Assembly (NCBI RefSeq): GCF_002899455.1
Contig: NZ_PPFB01000001.1
Span: 3,884,501 to 3,948,500 of the forward strand
Reading direction: 5' to 3'
Origin: Streptomyces sp. DH-12
GTDB taxonomy: Bacteria; Actinomycetota; Actinomycetes; Streptomycetales; Streptomycetaceae
Length of the DNA stretch: 64,000 nucleotides
How positions within the stretch are numbered: position 1 is the first letter of the stretch; each line of letters opens with the position of its first letter. The notes beneath the pieces were generated by a model. It ran no database searches and was not told the DNA's origin. It saw nothing but the letters and a program-made list of their open reading frames with translations. Below, one piece after another: positions 17,033 through 27,770 of this stretch. The position numbers and the translations under genes are program-made.

Positions 17033-17061
17033 AGATTAGCGCACGACCGGGGCAGTCCCAA
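17033..17061 (-). promoter_or_regulatory. Promoter of tRNA-Ile
   Basis: On the minus strand, TTGGGA (17056-17061) and TAATCT (17033-17038) with a 17-bp spacer, about 41 bp before the tRNA. This is the clearest vegetative-type promoter in the window. Confidence 0.65.
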
Positions 17062-17113
17062 AATCGGTTCCCCGGGGACCGTCAGCGCGACCCGGGCGCA
17101 CCCTCCGAGCTGG

Positions 17114-17860
17114 TCACTCGTCCTCGGCCAGGGTCAGCTCGACGCCGCCCACGAAACCGGCCGACAGGTTGTAGATGAACGCGCCCAGGGTCGCCAGCGC
17201 GGTCGCGAGGATGACGTCGATGACCGCGATGACCGTCGTGAACATCAGGACGTTGGGCAGCGACAGGAACGACTGGAGGTCGAAGCCGTTCGACCCCTCC
17301 GAGCCGGTCGCCTCGGAGATCGTGCCGCCGACGGTCGAGAACACGCCCATGGCGTCCATGACCATCCACAGCACCGCCGCCGCGACGATCGTGCAGATGC
17401 CGAGGGCGATCGACAGCAGGAAGCTGACCTTCATGACCGACCACGGGTCGGCCTTCGCCACGCGCAGGCGCGCCTTGCGCACGCGCGGGGTGGTGCTGGC
17501 CCCCGTGCGGGGCCGGCGCACCGAGCCGGTGCGGTCGGCGGCCTCGCCGGTCTGGGCCGGGTAGGCCTGCGGCGGGTGGTACGGGCCCGCCTGCTGCTGC
17601 GGCTGCCGTTCCCCCGGCAGCGGTGAGGCCGCGTGAGCGGCGGCACCCTGCCCGGGTGCGGCCTGCTGCGGGCCTCGGGTGTCCGTCACGGTTCCCCCCT
17701 GGGATCCCTGCCTGGTGGACGAGGAGGCGTCGGAGACCGGCGCCTTGATCGCTTTGAGATTGGTCGTGTGCGGATCTGTCGTCCGCGCGGCGGAGCCACG
17801 GCCGCCGCCGTCCGTTCCCGTACTGGTACCGGCCGGTCCGGCGCCCGTGGCTCCGCTCAC
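17114..17860 (-). CDS. DUF3566 family membrane protein
   Basis: A 248-residue protein with a disordered Gly/Pro/Gln-rich N-terminus (about 1-125) and a conserved C-terminal DUF3566 domain: RKARLRVAKADPWSVMKVSF, a first membrane segment (about 144-166), a loop with GSNGFDLQSFLSL, and a second segment (about 205-230), ending GGVELTLAEDE. The GTG start (17860) follows GAGGAGTGAG, 18 bp after gyrA, so it is probably the last gene of the gyrB-gyrA operon. The gene is a constant gyrA neighbour in actinobacteria; function unknown, with a link to division or envelope proposed for relatives. Confidence 0.88.
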   Translation of the reverse strand: MSGATGAGPAGTSTGTDGGGRGSAARTTDPHTTNLKAIKAPVSDASSSTRQGSQGGTVTDTRGPQQAAPGQGAAAHAASPLPGERQPQQQAGPYHPPQAYPAQTGEAADRTGSVRRPRTGASTTPRVRKARLRVAKADPWSVMKVSFLLSIALGICTIVAAAVLWMVMDAMGVFSTVGGTISEATGSEGSNGFDLQSFLSLPNVLMFTTVIAVIDVILATALATLGAFIYNLSAGFVGGVELTLAEDE

Positions 17861-17878
17861 GCTGACTCACTCCTCGTG

Positions 17879-20476
<2,598 letters not shown>

Positions 20477-20518
20477 TGCTGGTGAAGGTCCTTCCTGGTG
20501 CGGTCAGCTGAGACCGAC

Positions 20519-22576
20519 TCAGATGTCGAGGAAGCGGACGTCCTTGGCGTTGCGCTGGATGAAGGCGCGGCGGGCCTCGACGTCCTCGCCCATCAGGACG
20601 GAGAACAGGTCGTCGGCCTGGGCGGCGTCGTCCAGGGTGACCTGGCCGAGGACGCGGTGCTCCTGGTCCATCGTGGTGATGCGCAGCTCCTCGGCGTTCA
20701 TCTCGCCGAGACCCTTGAAGCGCTGCACCGAGTCCTCACGGATGCGCTTGCCGGCGTTGCGGCCCATCTCGATCAGCGCGTCGCGCTCGCGGTCGGAGTA
20801 CGCGTACTCGAAGTCGTCCTTGCCCCACTTGATCTTGTAGAGCGGGGGACGGGAGAGGTACACGTGCCCGGCCTCGACCAGCGGCCGCATGAAGCGGAAC
20901 AGGAACGTCAGCAGCAGGGTGTTGATGTGCTGGCCGTCGACGTCGGCGTCCGCCATCAAGATGATCTTGTGATAGCGGAGCTTCTCGATGTCGAAGTCCT
21001 CGTGCACGCCGGTGCCGAACGCGGAGATCATCGCCTGGATCTCCTGGTTCTGCAGGATCCGGTCGATGCGCGCCTTCTCGACGTTGAGGATCTTGCCCCG
21101 GATCGGGAGGATCGCCTGGTACTCGGGGTTGCGGCCGGACTTGGCCGAGCCGCCGGCGGAGTCACCCTCGACGATGAAGATCTCGCACTTGGTCGGGTCG
21201 TTCGACTGGCAGTCGGACAGCTTGCCCGGCAGCGACGCCGTCTCCAGCAGGCCCTTGCGGCGCGTCAGGTCGCGCGCCTTGCGGGCCGCCACGCGCGCGG
21301 TGGCCGCCGCAATGCCCTTGCGGACGATGTCCGCGGCCTCGTTGGGGTTGCGGTCCAGCCAGTCGGCGAGGTGCTCGTAGACGACCTTCTGCACGAAGGT
21401 CTTCACCTCGGTGTTGCCCAGCTTGGTCTTGGTCTGGCCCTCGAACTGCGGCTCGCTCAGCTTGACCGAGATGATCGCGGTCAGGCCCTCGCGGATGTCG
21501 TCACCGGTGAGGTTGTCGTCCTTGTCGCGCAGCAGCTTCTTGTCGCGCGCGTACTTGTTGATGAGCGAGGTGAGCGCCGCGCGGAAGCCCTCCTCGTGCG
21601 TACCGCCCTCGTGGGTGTGGATGATGTTGGCGAAGGAGTACACGCCCTCCGTGTAGCCGCCGTTCCACTGCATGGCGACCTCGAGCGACAGGTGCCGCTC
21701 CTTGTCCTCCGCCTCGAGGTCGATGACGGTGGGGTGGACCACCTCTCCCTTGCGGGAGTTGAGGTACTTCACGAAGTCGACGATGCCGCCCTCGTAGTGG
21801 TACGAGACGCTCTTGACCTCGTGCTTCTCGTCCTCGCCCGCCTCGTCCGCGCCGGCGGTCGCCTTCGCCGACTCGCGCTCGTCGGTGAGGTTGATCCGCA
21901 GGCCCTTGTTGAGGAACGCCATCTCCTGGAAGCGCCGGGAGAGCGTCTCGAACGAGTAGTCCGTGGTCTCGAAGATGTCGCCGTCGGCCCAGAAGGTGAC
22001 CGACGTGCCGGTCTCCTCGGTCTCCTCGTGCCGCTGGAGCGGCGCGGTGGGGACGCCCAGCTTGTAGTCCTGCGTCCAGCGGTACCCGTCGGTCTTCACC
22101 TCGACGGCGACGCGCGTCGACAGCGCGTTGACCACGGACACGCCCACGCCGTGCAGACCGCCGGAGACCGCGTAACCGCCGCCGCCGAACTTGCCGCCCG
22201 CGTGCAGCACGGTGAGGACGACCTCGACGGCGGGCTTGCCCTCGGAGGGGACGATGCCCACGGGGATGCCACGGCCGTTGTCGACGACGCGGACGCCGCC
22301 GTCGTCCAGGATTGTCACGTCGATGGTGTCCGCGTGGCCGGCCAGCGCCTCGTCGACCGAGTTGTCGACGACCTCCTGCACCAGGTGGTGCAGGCCCCGC
22401 TCGCCCGTCGACCCGATGTACATGCCGGGTCGCTTGCGGACCGCGTCCAGGCCCTCGAGGACGGTGATGGCACTCGCGTCGTACGACGTGGCGTCTCCGG
22501 TCGAGGAGCCTGCCGCGTCGCCGGCGGCGGTGTCGGTGGACGGGATGTTCTCGTTGGGGTTGCCGGAATCGGCCAC
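20519..22576 (-). CDS. gyrB: DNA gyrase subunit B
   Basis: The ATPase subunit of gyrase, 685 residues with the start chosen. The GHKL ATP-binding domain shows EVVDNSVDEA, DNGRGIPV and GLHGVGVSVVNAL. The TOPRIM domain shows EGDSAGGSA and the DADVDG metal site, and the C-terminus carries the MRPLVEAGHVYLSRPPLY stretch. GTG 22576 follows AAAGGGCGC. Upstream in-frame codons are non-conserved leader. It is transcribed with gyrA. Confidence 0.98.
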   Translation of the reverse strand: MADSGNPNENIPSTDTAAGDAAGSSTGDATSYDASAITVLEGLDAVRKRPGMYIGSTGERGLHHLVQEVVDNSVDEALAGHADTIDVTILDDGGVRVVDNGRGIPVGIVPSEGKPAVEVVLTVLHAGGKFGGGGYAVSGGLHGVGVSVVNALSTRVAVEVKTDGYRWTQDYKLGVPTAPLQRHEETEETGTSVTFWADGDIFETTDYSFETLSRRFQEMAFLNKGLRINLTDERESAKATAGADEAGEDEKHEVKSVSYHYEGGIVDFVKYLNSRKGEVVHPTVIDLEAEDKERHLSLEVAMQWNGGYTEGVYSFANIIHTHEGGTHEEGFRAALTSLINKYARDKKLLRDKDDNLTGDDIREGLTAIISVKLSEPQFEGQTKTKLGNTEVKTFVQKVVYEHLADWLDRNPNEAADIVRKGIAAATARVAARKARDLTRRKGLLETASLPGKLSDCQSNDPTKCEIFIVEGDSAGGSAKSGRNPEYQAILPIRGKILNVEKARIDRILQNQEIQAMISAFGTGVHEDFDIEKLRYHKIILMADADVDGQHINTLLLTFLFRFMRPLVEAGHVYLSRPPLYKIKWGKDDFEYAYSDRERDALIEMGRNAGKRIREDSVQRFKGLGEMNAEELRITTMDQEHRVLGQVTLDDAAQADDLFSVLMGEDVEARRAFIQRNAKDVRFLDI

Positions 22577-23010
22577 GAAGCGCCCTTTCTGGCACAGCAC
22601 GAGCCGGGCTCGTCGGCAGGTTGCCGGAGCGGCTGCGGCATGTTGCGTTGGTAAGCCTTGATCAGCGTTGCTCAGCGTCTTCCCGGGCGGTCCCCACGAT
22701 CGGGGCGGGATTGTCTTCCAGTCTACCGGTAGCACTGACATCGATGGGGGTTTGCGGGCACCTGAGTCCGCATGTGCCGCCCTGAACCGGCCTCGTCCGA
22801 CTCCCGATATGCGGATGGGGGCTCCAGAGGCCCCACGAGGGCACTCAGCGCTTCCGGCCGTCAACCCTTGGCTACTTAGGAGTCAGGTGGCGATTCGTAC
22901 CCCCGTGCGGGGGTACGGCGACGCGGGGCTCCGGCCCGCGAAAGCGATGCTCGGACGCCCTGATGTGATGTCTCTCACGTGTGTGCGAAGAGGCGGGAAA
23001 AGCCCCCGGA
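22577..23010. other. gyrB leader region with hairpin
   Basis: This 434-bp gap lies between the DUF721 gene and gyrB, both on the minus strand. I see no gene. It contains the perfect hairpin GTACCCCC-GTGC-GGGGGTAC (22897-22916), probably ending the dnaN-recF-DUF721 transcript, and a TAGACT (22720-22725, minus) that could be a gyrB -10. The gyrB promoter in other Streptomyces responds to supercoiling; the same is likely here. Confidence 0.5.
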
Positions 23011-23553
23011 TCACCCGTACGTGTCGCCGGGACCGGTGCTGCCCGGGGCGCGCAGCGGCCCGTAACGGCGGGCCGGGCCGGTGGGGCCGACCACCTTGAT
23101 CAGCCGCACGGTGCCGTGCCCGAGGTCGTCGTTGAGACGGGCCACCAGCGTCGGCGCCAGCAGCCGCAGATTGGTCGCCCAGGCCGTGGAGTCGCAGCGC
23201 ACGACCAGCACCCGCTCGTCCTCGTCGTAGCGCTCGGGTTCGCAGTGCTTGGCGACGTCCTCGCCGACGATCTCCGGCCAGCGCCCCATCACGCCGCCGA
23301 CCGCCGCGGGGGCCTCCCAGCCGCGCTCGGTGAGGAGCCGGTTGATCGCCGCGCCCAGCGCCATCGGATCGCGCCGGTCGGTGCGCGCGCCGGAGCGCAG
23401 GCCGCCGCGCCGCGCCTGCTTCTTCTGCTGCGCCGCGTCCCCACGCGCGCGTGCCGCCTCCCGGGCCGCGCGCAACGCCACGCGCGCCAGGTCGACGCCC
23501 GAGGGCTCGGGGTCCTTGCCGGTACCGCCGCCGGGCGGCTGCCGGCCGCTCAC
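23011..23553 (-). CDS. DUF721 (DciA-like) protein
   Basis: A 180-residue protein with a basic, Ala/Arg-rich N-terminus (KKQARRGGLRSG) and a DUF721 domain (ALGAAINRLLTERGW, WPEIVGEDVAKHCEPERY, VRCDSTAWATNLRLLAPTLVARLN). DUF721 is related to DciA, which loads the replicative helicase in bacteria without DnaC. Streptomyces lack dnaC, so a helicase-loading role with DnaB is a reasonable inference. GTG 23553 overlaps the recF stop as GTGA (23550-23553), so translation is coupled to recF. Confidence 0.88.
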   Translation of the reverse strand: MSGRQPPGGGTGKDPEPSGVDLARVALRAAREAARARGDAAQQKKQARRGGLRSGARTDRRDPMALGAAINRLLTERGWEAPAAVGGVMGRWPEIVGEDVAKHCEPERYDEDERVLVVRCDSTAWATNLRLLAPTLVARLNDDLGHGTVRLIKVVGPTGPARRYGPLRAPGSTGPGDTYG

Positions 23554-24671
23554 GCGCGCTCCACCGTCCCCTCGGACACGGCGAACCGCACGCCCGCCAG
23601 CACGTGCGGCACGTCGTCCTCGACGGCGGCCGTCACCAGCACCTGCTCACCGGGGGCCACCAGCTCGGCCAGCCGCTCCCGGCGGCGCGCGTCCAGCTCC
23701 GCGAAGACGTCGTCGAGCACCAGCACCGGCTCGTTGCCCTCGGCCCGCAGCAGGTCGTACGAGGCGAGGCGCAGCGCCAGCGCGTACGACCACGACTCGC
23801 CGTGCGAGGCGTAGCCCTTGGCGGGCATCTGGCCCAGCTTGAGCAGCAGGTCGTCGCGGTGCGGGCCGACCAGGGTGACCCCGCGCTCGATCTCCTGCTT
23901 GCGGGACTCCGCGAGCGCGGCCATCAGCTGCTCGAAGAGATCCTCACGGGTGTGCGCCTCGCCCGGCGCGGACGGCCTGTACTCCAGTGCCACCGGGCCG
24001 CCGCCGGGCGCGAGCTGCTCGTACGCCTTGTCGGCGAGCGGCTGGAGCGCGGCCACCAGGTCCAGGCGCCGCGCCAGGAGCTCGGCGCCCGCGTGGGCGA
24101 GGTGCTGGTCCCACACGTCGAGCGTGGAGAGGTCCAGGGTGCGGCCGCCGTGCCGACGGGCCAGCGCCGCCGACTTCAGCAGCGTGTTGCGCTGCTTGAG
24201 CACCCGGTCGTAGTCGGAGCGCACGCCCGCCATGCGCGGGGAGCGCGCGGTGATCAGCTCGTCCAGGAACCGCCGGCGCTCACCCGGATCGCCCTTCACC
24301 AGCGCCAGGTCCTCGGGCGCGAACAGCACGGTCCGCACGATGCCCAGCACGTCACGCGGCCTGACCTGCGAGGACCGGTTGATGCGGGCGCGGTTGGCGC
24401 GGCCCGGGTTGAGCTCCAGCTCCACCAGCTGCTGCCGTTCGCCCTGCCGGACCTGGGCCCGGACGATCGCGCGCTCGGCTCCCATGCGCACCAGCGGGGC
24501 GTCGGAGGACACCCGGTGGCTGCCGAGGGTGGCGAGGTAGCCGACCGCCTCGACGAGGTTCGTCTTGCCCTGTCCGTTGGGACCGACGAAGGCCGTCACC
24601 CCGGGGTCGAGCGGAACCTCGACCCGGGGGTAGGAGCGGAAGTCGGCCAGCGACAGATGCGTGACGTGCAT
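23550..24671 (-). CDS. recF: DNA replication/repair protein RecF
   Basis: An SMC-like ATPase of 373 residues that helps load RecA at single-strand gaps. Walker A is GPNGQGKTNL (about residue 30), the Walker B region is VLVLDDVFAELD, and the N-terminus MHVTHLSLADFRSY is typical. ATG 24671; GGAGG lies 14 bp upstream. It is part of the dnaN-gnd-recF-DUF721 run. The 72-bp gap before it contains the DnaA-box-like CTGTCCACA (24719-24727, minus). Confidence 0.97.
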   Translation of the reverse strand: MHVTHLSLADFRSYPRVEVPLDPGVTAFVGPNGQGKTNLVEAVGYLATLGSHRVSSDAPLVRMGAERAIVRAQVRQGERQQLVELELNPGRANRARINRSSQVRPRDVLGIVRTVLFAPEDLALVKGDPGERRRFLDELITARSPRMAGVRSDYDRVLKQRNTLLKSAALARRHGGRTLDLSTLDVWDQHLAHAGAELLARRLDLVAALQPLADKAYEQLAPGGGPVALEYRPSAPGEAHTREDLFEQLMAALAESRKQEIERGVTLVGPHRDDLLLKLGQMPAKGYASHGESWSYALALRLASYDLLRAEGNEPVLVLDDVFAELDARRRERLAELVAPGEQVLVTAAVEDDVPHVLAGVRFAVSEGTVERA

Positions 24672-24743
24672 GGTCGTTCCACCGACCTCCTCCGGCGTTG
24701 TGGACCGCCGTGCGGTCCTGTGGACAGTGGACGTCCCTGCGGA

Positions 24744-25619
24744 CTACTTCTTCTCGACCGCGTGGCCGCCGAACTGATTCCGCAGCGCCGCGATCATCTT
24801 CATCTGCGGCGAGTCCTCCTGGCGCGAGGCGAACCGCGCGAACAGCGAGGCCGTGATCGCCGGGAGCGGCACCGCGTTGTCGATGGCGGCCTCCACGGTC
24901 CAGCGTCCCTCACCGGAGTCCTGTGCATAACCCCGGAGCCCGTCCAGGTGCTCGTCCTCGTCGAGGGCGTTGACCGCCAGGTCCAGCAGCCAGGAGCGGA
25001 TGACGGTGCCCTCCTGCCAGGAGCGGAACACCTCCCGGACGTCGGTCACCGAGTCGACCTTCTCCAGCAGCTCCCAGCCCTCTGCGTAGGCCTGCATCAT
25101 GGCGTACTCGATGCCGTTGTGGACCATCTTGGCGAAGTGGCCCGCGCCGACCTTGCCGGCGTGCACCGAGCCGAAGTCGCCCTCCGGCTTGAGGGCGTCG
25201 AATATCGGCTGCACCTTGGCGACGTCCTCCTCGGAGCCGCCGTACATCAGCGCGTAGCCGTTCTCCAGGCCCCAGACGCCGCCGGAGACGCCGCAGTCGA
25301 CGAAGCCGATGCCCTTGGCCGCCAGCTCCGCGGCGTGCTTCTCGTCGTCGGTCCAGCGGGAGTTGCCGCCGTCCACCACGACGTCGCCGGGCTCCAGCAG
25401 CTCGGCGAGCTCGTCGACGGTGGACTGGGTCGCCTCGCCGGCCGGGACCATCACCCACACCACGCGGGGGCCGCTGAGCTTGCCCACAAGCTCCTGCAGG
25501 CTGTGGACGTCGGCGAGGTCCGGGTTGCGGTCGTAACCGAAGACGGTGTGGCCTGCGCGGCGCAGCCGCTCGCGCATGTTGCCGCCCATCTTGCCGAGGC
25601 CGACGAGACCGAGCTCCAT
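24744..25619 (-). CDS. gnd: 6-phosphogluconate dehydrogenase, decarboxylating (short form)
   Basis: The 291-residue short-form enzyme (YqeC/GntZ type, usually NAD-dependent) that oxidises 6-phosphogluconate to ribulose 5-phosphate in the pentose phosphate pathway. The Rossmann motif GLVGLGKMGGNM is at the N-terminus. The substrate region DCGVSGGVWGLENGYALMYGG and the catalytic Lys in GHFAKMVHNGIEYAMMQ are present. It sits between dnaN and recF, a Streptomyces and general actinobacterial arrangement with no known reason. Confidence 0.95.
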   Translation of the reverse strand: MELGLVGLGKMGGNMRERLRRAGHTVFGYDRNPDLADVHSLQELVGKLSGPRVVWVMVPAGEATQSTVDELAELLEPGDVVVDGGNSRWTDDEKHAAELAAKGIGFVDCGVSGGVWGLENGYALMYGGSEEDVAKVQPIFDALKPEGDFGSVHAGKVGAGHFAKMVHNGIEYAMMQAYAEGWELLEKVDSVTDVREVFRSWQEGTVIRSWLLDLAVNALDEDEHLDGLRGYAQDSGEGRWTVEAAIDNAVPLPAITASLFARFASRQEDSPQMKMIAALRNQFGGHAVEKK

Positions 25620-25761
25620 CAGATGCGTTCCTTAGGTATGCGACGGGACGTGACGGCACTTGCGTACCGGCGTCCGAGCCTAAACCCGGACGCGCGCGCA
25701 CATCTGTGGGCATACGCGCTCACACGCCCGTCCCCACCTTCGGCTTCGCCGCGGCCGTGGA

Positions 25762-26892
25762 TCAGCCGCTGAGCCGCACCGGCATGATCAGGTACTTGTA
25801 TGCCTCGTCCGCCTCCGCGTCCGTCGCCGGGCGGCCGCTGAGCAGCGCCGGCTTGGTGGACGTGGTGAACGACAGCTGGGCCACCGGGGAGTCGATGGCG
25901 CTCAGGCCGTCCAGCAGGAACGTCGGGTTGAAGGCGATGGAGATGTCGTCGCCCTCGAGCTGGGCGTCGACCCTTTCCACAGCCTGTGCGTCGTCGCTGG
26001 AACCGGCCTCCAGGATGAGCACGCCCTGCTCGAAGCTCAGCCGCACCGGGGTGTTGCGCTCGGCGACCAGGGCCACGCGCTTCACGGCCTCCACGAAGGG
26101 GGCGGTCTCGATCACGGCGACGCTGTTGAACTCCGTCGGGAACAGCGTGCGGTACTTCGGGAGGTCCCCCTCCAGCAGGCGCGTGGTGGTGCGCCGGCCC
26201 GCGCCTTCGAAGCCGATCAGACCCTCGCCGGCGCCGGAGCCGGACAGCGCCAGGGTCACCTGATCGCCGCTGGTCAGCGCCTTGGCCGTGTCCAGCAGGG
26301 TCTTGGCGGGCACCAGGGCGACCGCGGAGGCCTCCGGGTTCTCCGGCTTCCACAGGAACTCGCGGACCGCGAAGCGGTAGCGGTCGGTGGAGGCGAGCGT
26401 CACCGTGTCGCCCTCGATCTCGATGCGCACACCGGTGAGGACGGGGAGGGTGTCGTCGCGGCCGGCCGCGATGGCGACCTGCTGCACGGCGGAGGCGAAC
26501 ACCTCGCCGGGAACCGTGCCCGTCGCGTTCGGCATCTGCGGCAGGGCCGGGTACTCCTCCACAGGCAGTGTGTGGAGCGTGAACCGCGAGGAGCCGCAGA
26601 CCACCGTCGCCCGTACACCGTCTGTGGAAATCTCCACCGGGCGGTTGGGCAGGGCGCGGGAGATGTCGGCCAGCAGGCGGCCGGAGACCAGGACCGTGCC
26701 CTCCTCCTCGACCTCGGCCTCCACCGACACGCGCGCGGAGACCTCGTAGTCGAAGCTGGACAGGCTCAGCTGGCCGTCGTCTGCCTTGAGCAGCAGGCCG
26801 GCGAGGACAGGCGCCGGCGGACGGGCCGGGAGGCTGCGAGCCGCCCAGGCCACTGCCTCCGCGAGTACGTCGCGTTCCACCCGGATCTTCAC
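25762..26892 (-). CDS. dnaN: DNA polymerase III beta subunit (sliding clamp)
   Basis: The ring-shaped processivity clamp, 376 residues with the start chosen. It has three structurally similar clamp domains and the conserved ending EADEAYKYLIMPVRLSG. GTG 26892 follows AGGAGGCGG. The frame open further upstream reads into oriC and is not conserved. The gene is the first after oriC on the minus strand. The N-terminal residues KIRVERDVLAEAVAWAAR match clamp domain 1. Confidence 0.98.
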   Translation of the reverse strand: MKIRVERDVLAEAVAWAARSLPARPPAPVLAGLLLKADDGQLSLSSFDYEVSARVSVEAEVEEEGTVLVSGRLLADISRALPNRPVEISTDGVRATVVCGSSRFTLHTLPVEEYPALPQMPNATGTVPGEVFASAVQQVAIAAGRDDTLPVLTGVRIEIEGDTVTLASTDRYRFAVREFLWKPENPEASAVALVPAKTLLDTAKALTSGDQVTLALSGSGAGEGLIGFEGAGRRTTTRLLEGDLPKYRTLFPTEFNSVAVIETAPFVEAVKRVALVAERNTPVRLSFEQGVLILEAGSSDDAQAVERVDAQLEGDDISIAFNPTFLLDGLSAIDSPVAQLSFTTSTKPALLSGRPATDAEADEAYKYLIMPVRLSG

Positions 26893-27770
26893 TGTTGCCG
26901 CCTCCTGCTGTTGCCGGCGCTTCTCGCCCTGCCTGGCTTTCGTCGTCTGACTCGGTGTCGTCGGCCCCGGGGAGGGGAAGGACACCGGGGTCCAGTCTGA
27001 CGCACCGCACTGACACTAGGCGCCCCTCGGGTCAAGTCGTGACGAGGGGCGGGCGAGGGCCGGACGGCCGGTTGTGCACAGGACCCCCTTCGAAACGGTT
27101 TCCTCGCTCTCTATGGTCGGGAGTAGTAGTAGGGCCTGTGGATACCGTGGATAACCTCGTTTGCACAGCTCAGCGCCGGTTTTTTGTCCACGGGTCCTGT
27201 GGGCGGAAGCCGTGGACAACCAGGCCTTGCTGTGGAGAACGGAAAGTTCTGCACATCCCGTGCACAGGGGAGGCCGAGTTCTCCCCAGCCGCGTCCCCAG
27301 GTTTGCGCTTCTTTCCCACAGCCCCCTTTGGCAGGCCGATGTGACGGCTTTCACTCGGTCCGGTGATGAGCCGCGTCGCGTTGCCGAACAGTGGACAGCC
27401 ATGTGGAGAAGCGGCCGATCACTGGGGACAACCGGCCACAGCCTGTGGGAAGCCCGTGGACAACTCGATGCACAGGCTGTGGAGCATCTCGTTGTCCACA
27501 GCCTGTGGAGATCCTTCGTCCACGAATCCACAGGCGGATGACCTGCGCGGACAGCTTCTCACCGGAGGAGGCTGTGGACGGAGTCGGGACAACTTTCCGA
27601 TCCCCAGCGTGTGGACGGGAAAAAGTCACCGAATCTGTGGAGGACGGCCGTGACCCGCCGCGGAAATCGAACACCGCGGTACGCCTCAGCGTCGCGGCCG
27701 GAGAGCCGGGACACGAAGAAGGGCGCCCCGGATCTCCCCAGGGGCGCCCTCGCGTGCTGCGTGCGGGCCG
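26893..27770. other. oriC: Chromosomal replication origin oriC
   Basis: This 878-bp non-coding region lies between dnaA and dnaN. Counting 9-mers close to TTGTCCACA I find about twenty between 27072 and 27644. Forward: TTGTGCACA 27072, TTGTCCACG 27184, TTCTGCACA 27247, TTGTCCACA 27492, TCGTCCACG 27516, GAATCCACA 27524. Reverse: TGTGGATAC 27137, CGTGGATAA 27146, CGTGGACAA 27211, TGTGGAGAA 27231 and 27402, TGGGGACAA 27423, CGTGGACAA 27455, TGTGGAGCA 27478, TGTGGAGAT 27504, TGTGGACGG 27573 and 27610, TGTGGAGGA 27636. They fall in two groups separated by a sparse stretch (about 27256-27401), as in other Streptomyces origins. dnaN promoter elements must lie in the right-hand part as read on the minus strand. 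Confidence 0.97.
27721..27749 (-). terminator. dnaA terminator
   Basis: A perfect 9-bp inverted repeat, GGGCGCCCC / GGGGCGCCC, with an 11-nt loop, 21 bp beyond the dnaA stop and before the first DnaA boxes of oriC. It would keep dnaA transcription out of the origin. Confidence 0.75.

Noticed and set aside
22969..22984. TCTCTCACGTGTGTGC upstream of gyrB as parS
   Set aside because: Only the CACGTG core matches; the outer arms do not.
24719..24727. A DnaA box between recF and gnd as a regulatory site
   Set aside because: It is a single one-mismatch 9-mer in a short gap. Isolated boxes like this are expected by chance in this sequence, so it is mentioned only in the recF entry.
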